NCBI RefSeq assembly: GCF_002482385.1
Contig: NZ_DLFW01000031.1
Span: 1-64,000, forward strand
Length of the DNA: 64,000 nt
Source of the DNA: Dysgonomonas sp. UBA7710
GTDB taxonomy: Bacteria > Bacteroidota > Bacteroidia > Bacteroidales > Dysgonomonadaceae
Direction of reading: 5' to 3'
Shown: in pieces, positions 33,510-41,862 of the stretch
How the letters are laid out: every line of letters begins with the position of its first letter
How positions within the stretch are numbered: the stretch's first letter is position 1
Position numbers and translations under genes: made by a program
Notes under the pieces: model-generated
Told to the model about the DNA's origin: nothing
Seen by the model: only the letters and a program-made list of their open reading frames with translations
Database searches by the model: none

Positions 33510-34382
33510 TTATCCCGCGATACGGGTACGGATGAGTCTTGTGTAGGTACGCGATACGGGAACTTCGTCCTTTGTATATCTCAGTTTTAGCTGGAATCCT
33601 AGCGAATTTCCTGTGACTGAAACGACTTGTGCTATGTTCACCATGAAAGCCCGGTGGCAGCGTACGATGTCAGGATAAGATTGCAGGTCTGTCTCTATCT
33701 GACTGATGGTAGCCCTGAGTTGTTTTTGTCTTACAATATCGTTTTCCTGATAATAAAATGTAGTATAGTTCCCCGATGACTCGATGTAAAGGAGTGTCTC
33801 AGGATTGAAACTAACGGAGTCTTTTGTAGTGCCACTCAATGTAATTATGCCGGAGTTAGCTGGCAAAGCCTGCTGATTCGCAGCCAAACGTTCGAGCAGC
33901 CTGTTGTTACTCTCTTTTGCCTCACGCAGATTCCGTTTCAGTGCATTATTCTGTATAAAGAATGATATGACAATAGTAGGAACCAACCCGACCATAAATG
34001 TAGCAACCACATAGAAGGTAAAAACGGATAGGAGTATCTCCGGATCTCTATGTCTGATAGAAATATCAAACAAAAAATTACCGATACTAATAGTTAGGAT
34101 TATAATCAGTTTATTGAGTGTATTCCTCCATGTAGTCCAACAGGCAGGGTTATAGAATTTTTTGAATATCGCAGGAAACACATAAGTTACGATTGAAGTA
34201 CATACTGCCGTCACCAGAGAATACCCTCCTATTATCAACCATTTATTAAATTCACCTTGTAGCTGGAAAGGCTGGAACAGAGCGAGTAGCAGAAAGACAG
34301 CAATAAATGCCACGACAATAGTCTGCCACGGCTTTTCACTGACCGGATACGGCTCTTTTAAATATCTAATTATTCTACTCAT
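33510..34382 (-). CDS. Membrane-anchored LytTR DNA-binding regulator
   Basis: A 290-residue protein with four hydrophobic segments (about 22-40, 48-70, 85-105, 117-145), a short coiled coil (NALKRNLREAKESNNRLLERLAANQQ in parts, about 147-172) and a C-terminal LytTR domain (about 185-288) with ETLLYIESSGNYTTFYY, SQIETDLQSYPDIVRCHRAFMVNI in parts and SRTYTRLIR at the end. There is no receiver domain, so it probably senses a membrane signal directly. Targets are unknown; it is divergent from the phosphatase gene and 203 bases downstream of the 21-codon frame. Confidence 0.9.
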   Translation of the reverse strand: MSRIIRYLKEPYPVSEKPWQTIVVAFIAVFLLLALFQPFQLQGEFNKWLIIGGYSLVTAVCTSIVTYVFPAIFKKFYNPACWTTWRNTLNKLIIILTISIGNFLFDISIRHRDPEILLSVFTFYVVATFMVGLVPTIVISFFIQNNALKRNLREAKESNNRLLERLAANQQALPANSGIITLSGTTKDSVSFNPETLLYIESSGNYTTFYYQENDIVRQKQLRATISQIETDLQSYPDIVRCHRAFMVNIAQVVSVTGNSLGFQLKLRYTKDEVPVSRTYTRLIRTRIAG

Positions 34383-34483
34383 CTATATAATATAAACAGT
34401 AATATGCTTTAAAAAAATGCCTGAAAATAGTCCTAAAAATTGGAACGAGCAAAATTTAGACAGGCTCTAAAATAAGGATTTTG

Positions 34484-34491
34484 TATCTTTG
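34484..34491 (+). promoter_or_regulatory. Bacteroidota -7 box of the tyrosine phosphatase gene
   Basis: TATCTTTG matches TAnnTTTG, 24 bases before the ATG. Confidence 0.65.
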
Positions 34492-34515
34492 CCATTCTCA
34501 AATTAAAATACTCTT

Positions 34516-34995
34516 ATGAAAGAATATAAAATACTCTTTGTCTGTCTCGGAAATATCTGCCGCTCTCCCGCCGCCGAAGGCATTCTCAAAAGGATGGTCA
34601 GGGAGCAGCGACTCGAAGATAAAATATCTATCGATTCGGCAGGGACATCAGGCTATCACGATGGCGACCTGCCCGACCACCGGATGAGACAGCATGGCGC
34701 ACGCAGGGGCTATAAGTTCGATTCGCTGTCACGCAGGTTTACAAGCCGGGATTTTGACCGGTTTGATGTCATACTGGCTATGGACGACAGCAATTACCAT
34801 AACATTATGCGCCTTGCTCCTGATTTGGAATCGGAGAAGAAAGTGTACCGAATGGTAGATTTTTCGAACCGATTCGGTCACGACCATATCCCCGACCCTT
34901 ATTATTCGGGTGCTGACGGTTTCGAACTAGTCCTCGATTTACTGGAAGACGCCTGTGAAGGATTACTGGATAAACTGAAGAAAAACGAACTGTAA
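34516..34995 (+). CDS. Low-molecular-weight protein-tyrosine phosphatase
   Basis: A 159-residue cytosolic phosphatase. The active-site P-loop FVCLGNICRSP (C-x5-R-S; Cys near 10, Arg near 16) opens the protein, and the general acid Asp lies in HIPDPYYSG (about 130-138). Length is normal. Bacterial relatives act on capsule-assembly tyrosine kinases or on arginine phosphate; neither partner is visible here. Its stop codon (34993-34995) abuts the stop of the convergent dehydrogenase gene (34996-34998) with no base between, so antisense overlap of the two transcripts is likely. Confidence 0.94.
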   Translation: MKEYKILFVCLGNICRSPAAEGILKRMVREQRLEDKISIDSAGTSGYHDGDLPDHRMRQHGARRGYKFDSLSRRFTSRDFDRFDVILAMDDSNYHNIMRLAPDLESEKKVYRMVDFSNRFGHDHIPDPYYSGADGFELVLDLLEDACEGLLDKLKKNEL

Positions 34996-35946
34996 TCAGT
35001 TCACTTTATCTATCTCCCCTCCTTCAAAAAAGTTGATTATATTCTTTGCCACTTCCTGTTCCATATCCAGGCGGGCGGCATATGTCTTTGTTCCGGCATG
35101 AGGGGAAAGCACGACATTATCCAACCCGATAAGTTCCTGTGGAATTTTCGGTTCGTTTTCGTACACATCCAGCCCGGCAGCATATATTGTCCCGGCCTGT
35201 AAGGCCTTAGCCAGAGACTGAGCATCTACCAGCTGCCCGCGGGCGGTATTGATAAGAATAGCTGAACTCTTCATCTTATTCAATTCCCGTTCTCCTATCA
35301 GGTGGTACGTTTCGGTTGTTGCAGGCGCATTCAGCGATACAATGTCGGATTCTTTGAGCAATGTATCGAAATCTACATACACCGCGCCGTATTTCTCTTC
35401 CACCTCTTTAGGCAAGGCATGCCTGTTGTGATAGATAATTTTCATTCCCGAAGCCACCGCACGGCGGGCTATCGCCTGCCCGATACGTCCCATACCGTAT
35501 ATGCCGAGCGTCTGCCCATAGACAGGCATGCCCAGATCGCCATACAGACTCCAGTCGAGACGCACTCCATTATGCAGCTTATGATTGTAATAGGCTACCT
35601 TGCGGGCAGTTGCCATCATCAGGGCAAAGCATAACTCCGCGGTCGGTTCCAGCACCGATTGCGGAGTGTTGGTCACCGTAATACCTTTTGTTGCTGCGTA
35701 AGCGGTATCTATATTGTTGTATCCCACGCCATAATTAGCTATCAGCCGCAGTTTTTTCCCCGCATCTATCATTTCTTCATCGGTCTGAAATGAGAAATTA
35801 GGAACAAAAGCATCCGCATCTGCTATCCGTTCCAGTATTTCTATCCTCGTAAACAATTGTTTTTCGGGATATATAACTTCATATTTTCCTTCGAGGGAAG
35901 CAAATCCTTCTCTTACGAAGTTGTGCCCCATCAATATCTTCTTCAT
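34996..35946 (-). CDS. D-isomer-specific 2-hydroxyacid dehydrogenase
   Basis: A 316-residue NAD(P)-dependent cytosolic enzyme reducing a 2-keto acid to a D-2-hydroxyacid. The nucleotide-binding loop is LGIYGMGRIGQAIARRA (about 147-163); catalytic residues appear in INTARGQLVD (Arg), DVYENEP (Glu) and LSPHAGT (His). Glyoxylate, hydroxypyruvate or phenylpyruvate reductases are the nearest family types; the substrate is not clear. It starts 12 bases after the HAD gene on the same strand, so the pair is an operon. Confidence 0.9.
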   Translation of the reverse strand: MKKILMGHNFVREGFASLEGKYEVIYPEKQLFTRIEILERIADADAFVPNFSFQTDEEMIDAGKKLRLIANYGVGYNNIDTAYAATKGITVTNTPQSVLEPTAELCFALMMATARKVAYYNHKLHNGVRLDWSLYGDLGMPVYGQTLGIYGMGRIGQAIARRAVASGMKIIYHNRHALPKEVEEKYGAVYVDFDTLLKESDIVSLNAPATTETYHLIGERELNKMKSSAILINTARGQLVDAQSLAKALQAGTIYAAGLDVYENEPKIPQELIGLDNVVLSPHAGTKTYAARLDMEQEVAKNIINFFEGGEIDKVN

Positions 35947-35958
35947 GCTGTTACCTTT

Positions 35959-36381
35959 TTATAGGATTCCTTTTTCTATAAGCATTTCCCGTACTTTCAT
36001 CCAATCCACGTAGGGCCTGCCGGCCTCGGGATCATCCGTAATCAGCGGACAGCCCAGATTGGCATCGTCTATATAGAGATGTCCGTAAGCTTTTGGCGAA
36101 GAAGTCCAGAATCGCTGTGTAGGATTTTTCTGTATGCCATATAACGGGATATTATTATCGGCAAACCATTGTACAGCTTCGGTCAGTACATTTTCTTCTA
36201 CCACGACTTCCTGTCCGTCTACTTTCTTTTTTTTCTTACGGTCGCTCCGCATCGAAAAAAGGATTAGTTTGTGACCTTTTTCCGTCAGTTCTTTCAGAAC
36301 AGGCACTGCTCCTATATCTTTCCCTATTTTGGGAAATTCGTGCGATACGCATGTACCGTCAAAATCCAGACATATATCCAT
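35959..36381 (-). CDS. HAD-superfamily phosphohydrolase-like protein (BT0820-like)
   Basis: A 140-residue soluble protein. It starts MDICLDFDGTCVSHEFPKIG, the HAD motif I with nucleophile Asp (DFDGT), has motif II LILFSMRSD (about 40-48) and motif III/IV HLYIDDANLGCPLI (about 101-114). Such short cap-less HAD proteins occur across Bacteroidales, often with polysaccharide genes; the substrate is unknown. A Lys-rich loop (RKKKKKVDG) is unusual. It is the first gene of a two-gene unit with the 2-hydroxyacid dehydrogenase. Confidence 0.85.
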   Translation of the reverse strand: MDICLDFDGTCVSHEFPKIGKDIGAVPVLKELTEKGHKLILFSMRSDRKKKKKVDGQEVVVEENVLTEAVQWFADNNIPLYGIQKNPTQRFWTSSPKAYGHLYIDDANLGCPLITDDPEAGRPYVDWMKVREMLIEKGIL

Positions 36382-36528
36382 AATTGTATTTGTATGTAAT
36401 AATATTCATTTTTTAGTTACAGGTTATGACTCGCAACTGTTTTGTTAAAATCTGACAAAGTTGACAACTTTTCAGTAAACAGTAAACAGTCAACAATTAG
36501 CAATTAACAACCCGTAAAATGTAAAAAC

Positions 36529-36552
36529 TTTGCGTCTTTGCGTCTTTGCGTG
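36529..36552 (+). repeat. Three tandem 8-base TTTGCGTC-type units
   Basis: TTTGCGTC, TTTGCGTC and TTTGCGTG follow each other without spacing in the noncoding gap. Confidence 0.8.
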
Positions 36553-36617
36553 AAACAAAACAGGGTGCCAGCCAACCCGTAACTTTTTACTCACTGCTTA
36601 CTACTTGTTAAAATCTG

Positions 36618-36652
36618 ACAACCAACGGTCACAGGAGCGTAGCGTATGTAAA
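36618..36652 (+). repeat. 35-base dispersed repeat, copy 3
   Basis: Identical to the other three copies in the window, and sits within a GTTAAAATCTGACAA...TTGACAACTTTTC unit whose version without the repeat is 160 bases upstream (36444-36473). Confidence 0.92.
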
Positions 36653-36828
36653 CTTGACAACTTTTCCTGCTTTTTTACTTTTTCCCAATCTTTAAATTCT
36701 TAAACATTAAATTTTTAAATCCTTCCAGATCTTTCAAAGAGCTATCGGCTAAAAGCAATATATAGATAAAATTATATAGATAAAGTAACACCCGGCCTTT
36801 AAATATTAGCGCGCATTACTAATCGATA

Positions 36829-37263
36829 TTATTGTTCAAACGTCATACGGTACACATTTGTTTCCTTCTGTGTGAAATTCAAAGACTGATAAAGCTTATT
36901 AGCCGCTATACGTGAAGGATTAGAGGTCAGCATCAACGAATCAACACCTAACGATCTTGCAAAGCTTATCGCATGTTCTACAAGTAATCTGCCTAAGCCC
37001 TGCCCGCGGTATGAATCGTCAACTACAACATCCTCGATCCATGCCTTTGCCCCTGTCGGGCTTTTATATACGCCCACAGTAAGCATTCCGGCAATATTCC
37101 CACCATCGGTAATAAAGAACAGATGACTGTTATCTGAAGCCAATAACTCCCTATAATATGACTCTGTCAAATGAATCGTACCGGAAGAGATTAATGTCCC
37201 GGTAAGTTTTTGTACAGCCTTAAATCCTTCCTGCGTAAACTCTCTGATCTCCAAAATTCTCAT
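36829..37263 (-). CDS. GNAT-family N-acetyltransferase
   Basis: A 144-residue cytosolic acetyltransferase. The acetyl-CoA loop is DSYRGQGLGRLLVEHAI (about 88-104, Q/RxxGxG/A form), preceded by KAWIEDVVVDD and followed by LTSNPSRIAANKLYQSLNF. Domain length is complete. The acceptor (amine, amino acid or protein) is unknown. It is a single gene with no evident operon partners. Confidence 0.9.
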   Translation of the reverse strand: MRILEIREFTQEGFKAVQKLTGTLISSGTIHLTESYYRELLASDNSHLFFITDGGNIAGMLTVGVYKSPTGAKAWIEDVVVDDSYRGQGLGRLLVEHAISFARSLGVDSLMLTSNPSRIAANKLYQSLNFTQKETNVYRMTFEQ

Positions 37264-37385
37264 AATCGAATAATAATCCGGGCAAATGAAGATACCTGTT
37301 TTCCTCCGCCTGATTAATTTATAAAAAACAGAAACCCAGACTGTAAAGCCCGAGTTTCATATATCCTTAACATGACAGAACAAAC

Positions 37386-37586
37386 TTATTTGTTGTCTAT
37401 CTTCTCTGTAGTACCTTTTATATCATCTTCAAGGCCGTTTACCCCGTCTTTGAAGTTCTTGACGCCTTTTCCGATACCTTTCATAAGTTCAGGAATTTTC
37501 TTTCCTCCGAATAATAATAAAACAACGATGGCAATGATAATAATCTCTCCGGTTCCAAGGTTGCCTAGAAATAATAATGTGTTCAT
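37386..37586 (-). CDS. tatA: Twin-arginine translocase subunit TatA/TatE
   Basis: A 66-residue inner-membrane protein that oligomerises to let folded twin-arginine substrates cross. It has a single N-terminal membrane helix (about 12-27), the FGGKKIPELMKGIGKGVKNFKDG amphipathic helix with its conserved FG-x-P pattern (parts named), and a short charged tail. TatC is not adjacent, so the partner must be elsewhere. Confidence 0.94.
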   Translation of the reverse strand: MNTLLFLGNLGTGEIIIIAIVVLLLFGGKKIPELMKGIGKGVKNFKDGVNGLEDDIKGTTEKIDNK

Positions 37587-37756
37587 CTGGTTTATCTCAA
37601 TTATATTTACTTATTAAATAATTAGTTTACTAAAGTAGTCAGAATAATATTATTCCAGTCATTTTTTTGCATTTTTTATATTCAAATCGCGTCAAATCAC
37701 TGGCCACCGTTATTTAAAGTGATTATAGATGCTGACCGGCCATCATAATTTAATAA

Positions 37757-37975
37757 AGAAGTGGCTGTCTCAAAAGTAATATTGTGCTAGCAAAGTATTA
37801 CTTCCTATTGTCATTGGCTCTGCTTCGCTCTGCCGAACGTTGTTTCTGAACGGAGTAAAGAATCTCGACCCTAAGAAACGAGATGTTTCACTCCGTTCAA
37901 CATGACAACCAACGGTCACAGGAGCGTAGCGTATGTAAATAGATAGTGAAAAATACTTTTGAGACAGCCACTTCT
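37757..37975. mobile_element. Noncoding element with perfect 22-base inverted ends (MITE-like), copy D
   Basis: A 219-base stretch with exactly complementary ends at 37757-37778 and 37954-37975 (AGAAGTGGCTGTCTCAAAAG and onward). Inside, GAACGGAGT and ACTCCGTTC form a smaller hairpin around GAATCTCGACCC, followed by CAACATGAC and the 35-base core at 37905-37939. It shares its inner half with the element at 21035-21270 but its ends differ (GGCTGTCTCAAAAG here, GGTGTGTCAAAAG there). It carries no gene. Located just past the last gene of the polysaccharide locus, where it could also stop transcription. Confidence 0.75.
37905..37939 (+). repeat. 35-base dispersed repeat, copy 4
   Basis: Identical to the other three copies; lies inside the inverted-repeat element 37757-37975. 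Confidence 0.92.
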
Positions 37976-37991
37976 CTCACCTGTTTATTAT

Positions 37992-40343
37992 TTAATTACT
38001 CTTTTGATAACGCAATGTTTGATTTGGCTTTGATATAGACGGCGCAACAGATTCGTCGGATGTGCCCCAGTCTTTGTTCGGATTGCTTCCCAAAACGAAC
38101 TTTATATCAGCCCCGTTCTTTATGTCGTCATAGGTTATATAAGTCTTGTTATACTCCTTTCCGTTGAGGGTCATAGACTGGATATAGACATTCTGTTTGC
38201 TGTAATTCTCTGTAGTCATGGATATTTTCTTTCCATTACCGAGAGTCATCTCTACAGCTTCAAGTCCCGGAGAACCGATAGCATAGATATTGCTCGACGG
38301 ACAAGTGGGATAGAAGCCCATACAGTTGAAGATATACCATGCCGACATCTGTCCGCAATCATCATTCCCGCTTAACGCATCAGGTTTGTTTCCGTAGAAG
38401 GTATCCAGTACGTAACGTATCTTTTCCTGTCCTTTCCATGGCTGTTTCACATAATTGTAAAGATATAGTATCTGGTGGCAAGGCTCGTTGCCATGCCAGT
38501 ATGCCCCAATCCGTCCCTGTATATCGTGCGCCCCCGGGATATCATCCGGCAACTCCATTGTGAACATAGAATCGAGACGCTGGGCAAATACCTCATTCCC
38601 TCCCATTTCATTGATATATCCTTGTACATCCTGAGGCACATACCATGTGTACTGATATGTGAATCCTTCGGTAATATCACCCCAACCGTGTACCGAGCCC
38701 GGCCCGGTATAAGCGACTGCATCGAAAGGTGTACGCCATTCTCCATGAGAGTCGCGTCCCCGCATAAATCCGGATTCGGGATCTATCAGGTTCTGATAAG
38801 CTAGCGAACGGTTCAGGAAGTATTTGTAGTCTTCTTCTTTACCCAATTTTTTTGCGGCCATAGCTACACAGTAATCATCATAAGCATATTCCAGTGTCTT
38901 GGATACAGATTCCCGTTCCTTATCGAATGGCACCCAGCCCAACGCGGTATATTCAGGCAGGCAATCGTAGTTAGGATTCATCGCAGTCCTTTTCATCGCC
39001 TGATAAGCCCGTTCGTAGTCGAACCCTTTCACATCTTTTACAATGGCATCAGCAATAGCGGACACCGCATGATAGCCTATCATACACCATGTTTCATTTC
39101 CATAGAAAGACCAGATAGGCAGCATATGCTCCACACTCTGGTCGTAATGCGCCAGCATGGAATTTACCATATCGGCATTACGTTCAGGGTTTATGAGATT
39201 GAGTAGCGGATGATGGGCACGATAAGTATCCCATAGAGAGAATACTGTATAATTGGTGAATTTATCGGCCTGATGTATATTTGAGTCATGTCCCCTGTAA
39301 TTATTGTCCGCGTCCTGATAAACAAAAGGATGCAGAGACGCATGATAAACCGAAGTATAGAATGTTTCGAGCTGCTCTTTTGTGCCTTTGGCCTTGAATT
39401 TACCAAGTTCCTTTGCCCATAATATTTCACCTTGTTTCTTGAGATTTTCGAAATTTTGATTATCGAGTTCTTTCAGATTTGTATATGCGCCTGAGGTTCC
39501 TGTAGATGATATGGCAACCTTCACTTCTATCCCGGCTCCGTCTTTTGCATCAAAATCGAGCCATCCTATGATTTTATTCCCATAGGCAACACGATCGCTC
39601 CGGAAACGCTTTGTATCATAGATAACAGGCTTGCCGTCCTGCATAATACCCGAACGGGCAAATGGTTTGGAGAATCTGGCTACAAAGTAGACATAGCGCT
39701 CAGGGCCCCATCCATTCACAAGTTTGAAACCGCAGATAGTAGAATCGTTCTCTATACGGAGTTGCGACCATGCTGTTTTGAACCATTGTACATGATCCAT
39801 ATCCACCATAACAAAGGCACTGTCTGTCTTAGGGAAAGTAAACTTGAATATCCCCGAGCGCATACCGGAGGTCATCTCAGCCTTCACATTATAGTCCAGC
39901 AAATCAACTCCGTAGTAGTTTGGAGAAGCCCATTCTCTTTCATGGCTGTATCGTGAACGGTAGCCCTCATCGGGATTTTCGTGTGTACCCGGCGTAAATT
40001 TCTTTTCTCCCGTACCGGGAATAAAAAGGAAGTCTCCAAGATCGGGAATCCCCGTTCCGCTAAGATGGGTGAGACTGAACCCCATGATAGTCATATGATT
40101 GTACTTATAACCGGAAGCGGCATCGTAATAATCTTTATCCGTATCGGGACTTATCTGTATTCCCCCGAAAGGTATCTGCGAACCGGGATAGACATTTCCG
40201 AATCCGGATGTACCTACAAAAGGATTTACATAGGCATTGAGGGATAGATCCGCCGGTTCTCCTGTAACCTGAGATTTTTCTTTACATGACGAAACCAGCA
40301 ATAAGGCCGAGAGAAGGAGCCCTAAGGGCAATTTACTTTTCAT
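37992..40343 (-). CDS. GH92 exo-alpha-mannosidase, lipoprotein
   Basis: A 783-residue lipoprotein (lipobox VSSC, Cys20) that should remove terminal alpha-linked mannose from N-glycans or mannans, calcium-dependently as in the family. The N-terminal beta-sandwich opens YVNPFVGTSGFGNVYPGSQIPFG; the (alpha/alpha)6 catalytic domain includes WDTYRAHHPLLNLINPERN, WCMIGYHAVSAIADAI, HGNEPCHQILYLYN (catalytic Glu region) and GNDDCGQMSAWYIF (base Asp region). All signatures are intact. It is the last gene of the locus, 112 bases after the GH29 gene. The linkage (1,2, 1,3, 1,4 or 1,6) cannot be told by eye. Confidence 0.95.
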   Translation of the reverse strand: MKSKLPLGLLLSALLLVSSCKEKSQVTGEPADLSLNAYVNPFVGTSGFGNVYPGSQIPFGGIQISPDTDKDYYDAASGYKYNHMTIMGFSLTHLSGTGIPDLGDFLFIPGTGEKKFTPGTHENPDEGYRSRYSHEREWASPNYYGVDLLDYNVKAEMTSGMRSGIFKFTFPKTDSAFVMVDMDHVQWFKTAWSQLRIENDSTICGFKLVNGWGPERYVYFVARFSKPFARSGIMQDGKPVIYDTKRFRSDRVAYGNKIIGWLDFDAKDGAGIEVKVAISSTGTSGAYTNLKELDNQNFENLKKQGEILWAKELGKFKAKGTKEQLETFYTSVYHASLHPFVYQDADNNYRGHDSNIHQADKFTNYTVFSLWDTYRAHHPLLNLINPERNADMVNSMLAHYDQSVEHMLPIWSFYGNETWCMIGYHAVSAIADAIVKDVKGFDYERAYQAMKRTAMNPNYDCLPEYTALGWVPFDKERESVSKTLEYAYDDYCVAMAAKKLGKEEDYKYFLNRSLAYQNLIDPESGFMRGRDSHGEWRTPFDAVAYTGPGSVHGWGDITEGFTYQYTWYVPQDVQGYINEMGGNEVFAQRLDSMFTMELPDDIPGAHDIQGRIGAYWHGNEPCHQILYLYNYVKQPWKGQEKIRYVLDTFYGNKPDALSGNDDCGQMSAWYIFNCMGFYPTCPSSNIYAIGSPGLEAVEMTLGNGKKISMTTENYSKQNVYIQSMTLNGKEYNKTYITYDDIKNGADIKFVLGSNPNKDWGTSDESVAPSISKPNQTLRYQKSN

Positions 40344-40455
40344 ATTATCTTTTTTAGCGTGTAGTTAAGGTCGCAGACCTATTTATTACTCTGGTATGCA
40401 CAATAACTAACATAGGTTATCATTCGAATATATTATTAATATTTTCTGTTACTTC

Positions 40456-41841
40456 TTATCGCTCATTATATACTCCAAATTCGGTAATAACGGGAGGTTT
40501 ACTAAATTCATCTATTTGTATGCGGACTTTATCGGCCCAAACTTTATTAAATCTATGTACTTTTATTATATCATTGTTTTCACCGGATAAAAGAGGTAGC
40601 CATTTATTATTGTGGAAATACTCGATCCGGTATTTGCTGAAATTACTTTCTCCTCTTTGAGCAATGGTAATCAAATTGAACTCCTGTTCTGTGTTATCCA
40701 GAATGATTTCGAGCCAAGGCTTTTTTATGGCCTTGTTGGATTCCCATGCCGAACGGAAATTGTCGTCATTGGCAAAATCCATAATATTCATATCATTGCT
40801 CCAACTGGCATTTGTCTTCTTATTCTTTGCAATATTCTTAGAAATAACGGGGGCAGGATAAGCCGGCAGTTTAGCGACAGGTCCTTTATTTTTCCATAGT
40901 TTTCCTATCTTCCTGAAAGCATCGGCCGCGTTGGCGTCTATCAGCCCGTCACGGTTAGGGGCCGCGTTCAGGATAAAATTACAATAAACCTCATTCATAG
41001 GAATGATATTGTCATTGACGAGCATTTCAGGCGATTTTACCGGAGTTGCAGGGAAATCGGGTTTCCAGAACCAAGCCGAATTGATGGGCAGGCAGGATAA
41101 TGCAGGAAGTTTATTACTCTCTTTTGAAATATGTTGCCCCGCACCCTGCTCATACGACTTAATATCCGTATAATACAAAACTTCTGCCGGATATTTAGCA
41201 GCATTCAAATCCATAACAAGGCAGTTCGGCTGTAAAGACTTTATCAGGGAATAAATATCCCCAAACGGAACTTCATCATATGAAATACGCGACCAGGGAG
41301 CGTCCCATCCGTCGATAATCAGCGCCTTTATCTCTCCATAGTTAGTCAATAGCTCGGTCAATTGGGCTTTTATCATATCTATATGCTTTGGCGTAATCCA
41401 TCCCGGACGGAGTTTATGATGTGTATCGAGAATAGAATAATAAAGCATTACATTCAAGCCCTGTGCCCTGAAAGCATCTGCATATTCTTTTACCACATCC
41501 CTCCTGAAAGGGCTGTTCATCACATTGTAATCGGTAGTTTTCGTATCCCATATGCAAAATCCACTATGATGCTTGGTAGTCAGGCACCCGTATGTCATGT
41601 TGGCCTCTTTGGCTGTCTTAGCCCATTGACTACAATCGAGTTTCGCAGGATTGAATATAGCCGGAGACGCATCGGGATCAGCCCAATCGTCCTCCATGAA
41701 TGTCGGTATATTGAAATGGATAAACATCCCGAATCTCAGGTCTACAAACTCCTGCTGAAGTTGTACCAAAGATTTTCCTGCCTGAGCCATAACAGATAAC
41801 GACAAGAATAACAGGAGGATTAAAGAATATATTTTCCTCAT
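40456..41841 (-). CDS. GH29 alpha-L-fucosidase with C-terminal F5/8-type domain
   Basis: A 461-residue exported enzyme (signal peptide ending near VMAQ) removing alpha-linked fucose with retention. The catalytic domain has RFGMFIHFNIPTF (about 37-49), TTKHHSGFCIWDT (about 88-100), and ALIIDGWDAPWSR, where the Asp is in the position of the family nucleophile. A discoidin-like F5/8 type C domain follows at about 335-460 (DNTEQEFNLITIAQRG), likely to bind sugar. It is flanked by GH92 genes (21 bases upstream, 112 downstream) in the same operon, suggesting fucosylated N-glycans as target. Confidence 0.92.
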   Translation of the reverse strand: MRKIYSLILLLFLSLSVMAQAGKSLVQLQQEFVDLRFGMFIHFNIPTFMEDDWADPDASPAIFNPAKLDCSQWAKTAKEANMTYGCLTTKHHSGFCIWDTKTTDYNVMNSPFRRDVVKEYADAFRAQGLNVMLYYSILDTHHKLRPGWITPKHIDMIKAQLTELLTNYGEIKALIIDGWDAPWSRISYDEVPFGDIYSLIKSLQPNCLVMDLNAAKYPAEVLYYTDIKSYEQGAGQHISKESNKLPALSCLPINSAWFWKPDFPATPVKSPEMLVNDNIIPMNEVYCNFILNAAPNRDGLIDANAADAFRKIGKLWKNKGPVAKLPAYPAPVISKNIAKNKKTNASWSNDMNIMDFANDDNFRSAWESNKAIKKPWLEIILDNTEQEFNLITIAQRGESNFSKYRIEYFHNNKWLPLLSGENNDIIKVHRFNKVWADKVRIQIDEFSKPPVITEFGVYNER

Positions 41842-41862
41842 AATAATACGTTTTTTTATTGT

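Larger units (their letters stand above)
36382..36828. other. Noncoding repeat-rich gap upstream of the HAD gene
   Basis: I see no gene here. It carries the sequence GTTAAAATCTGACAA twice (from 36444 and from 36607): in the second copy a block of about 32 bases from the dispersed 35-base repeat separates it from TTGACAACTTTTC, while in the first the two parts are directly joined. Also present are simple CAGTAAA repeats (about 36473-36490) and three tandem TTTGCGT(C/G) units at 36529-36552. The promoter of the HAD gene should lie at the left end, but no clear box is seen. Confidence 0.6.
37587..37991. other. Noncoding gap between tatA and the GH92 gene
   Basis: More than half of this stretch is the terminal-inverted-repeat element 37757-37975. 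The remainder is A+T-rich upstream sequence of tatA, without a clear promoter box or gene. Confidence 0.5.

Noticed and set aside
36382..36828. Possible CRISPR-like repeats in the gap
   Set aside because: Repeats are unevenly spaced, of different kinds, and only two copies of each longer motif occur; no cas genes are present.
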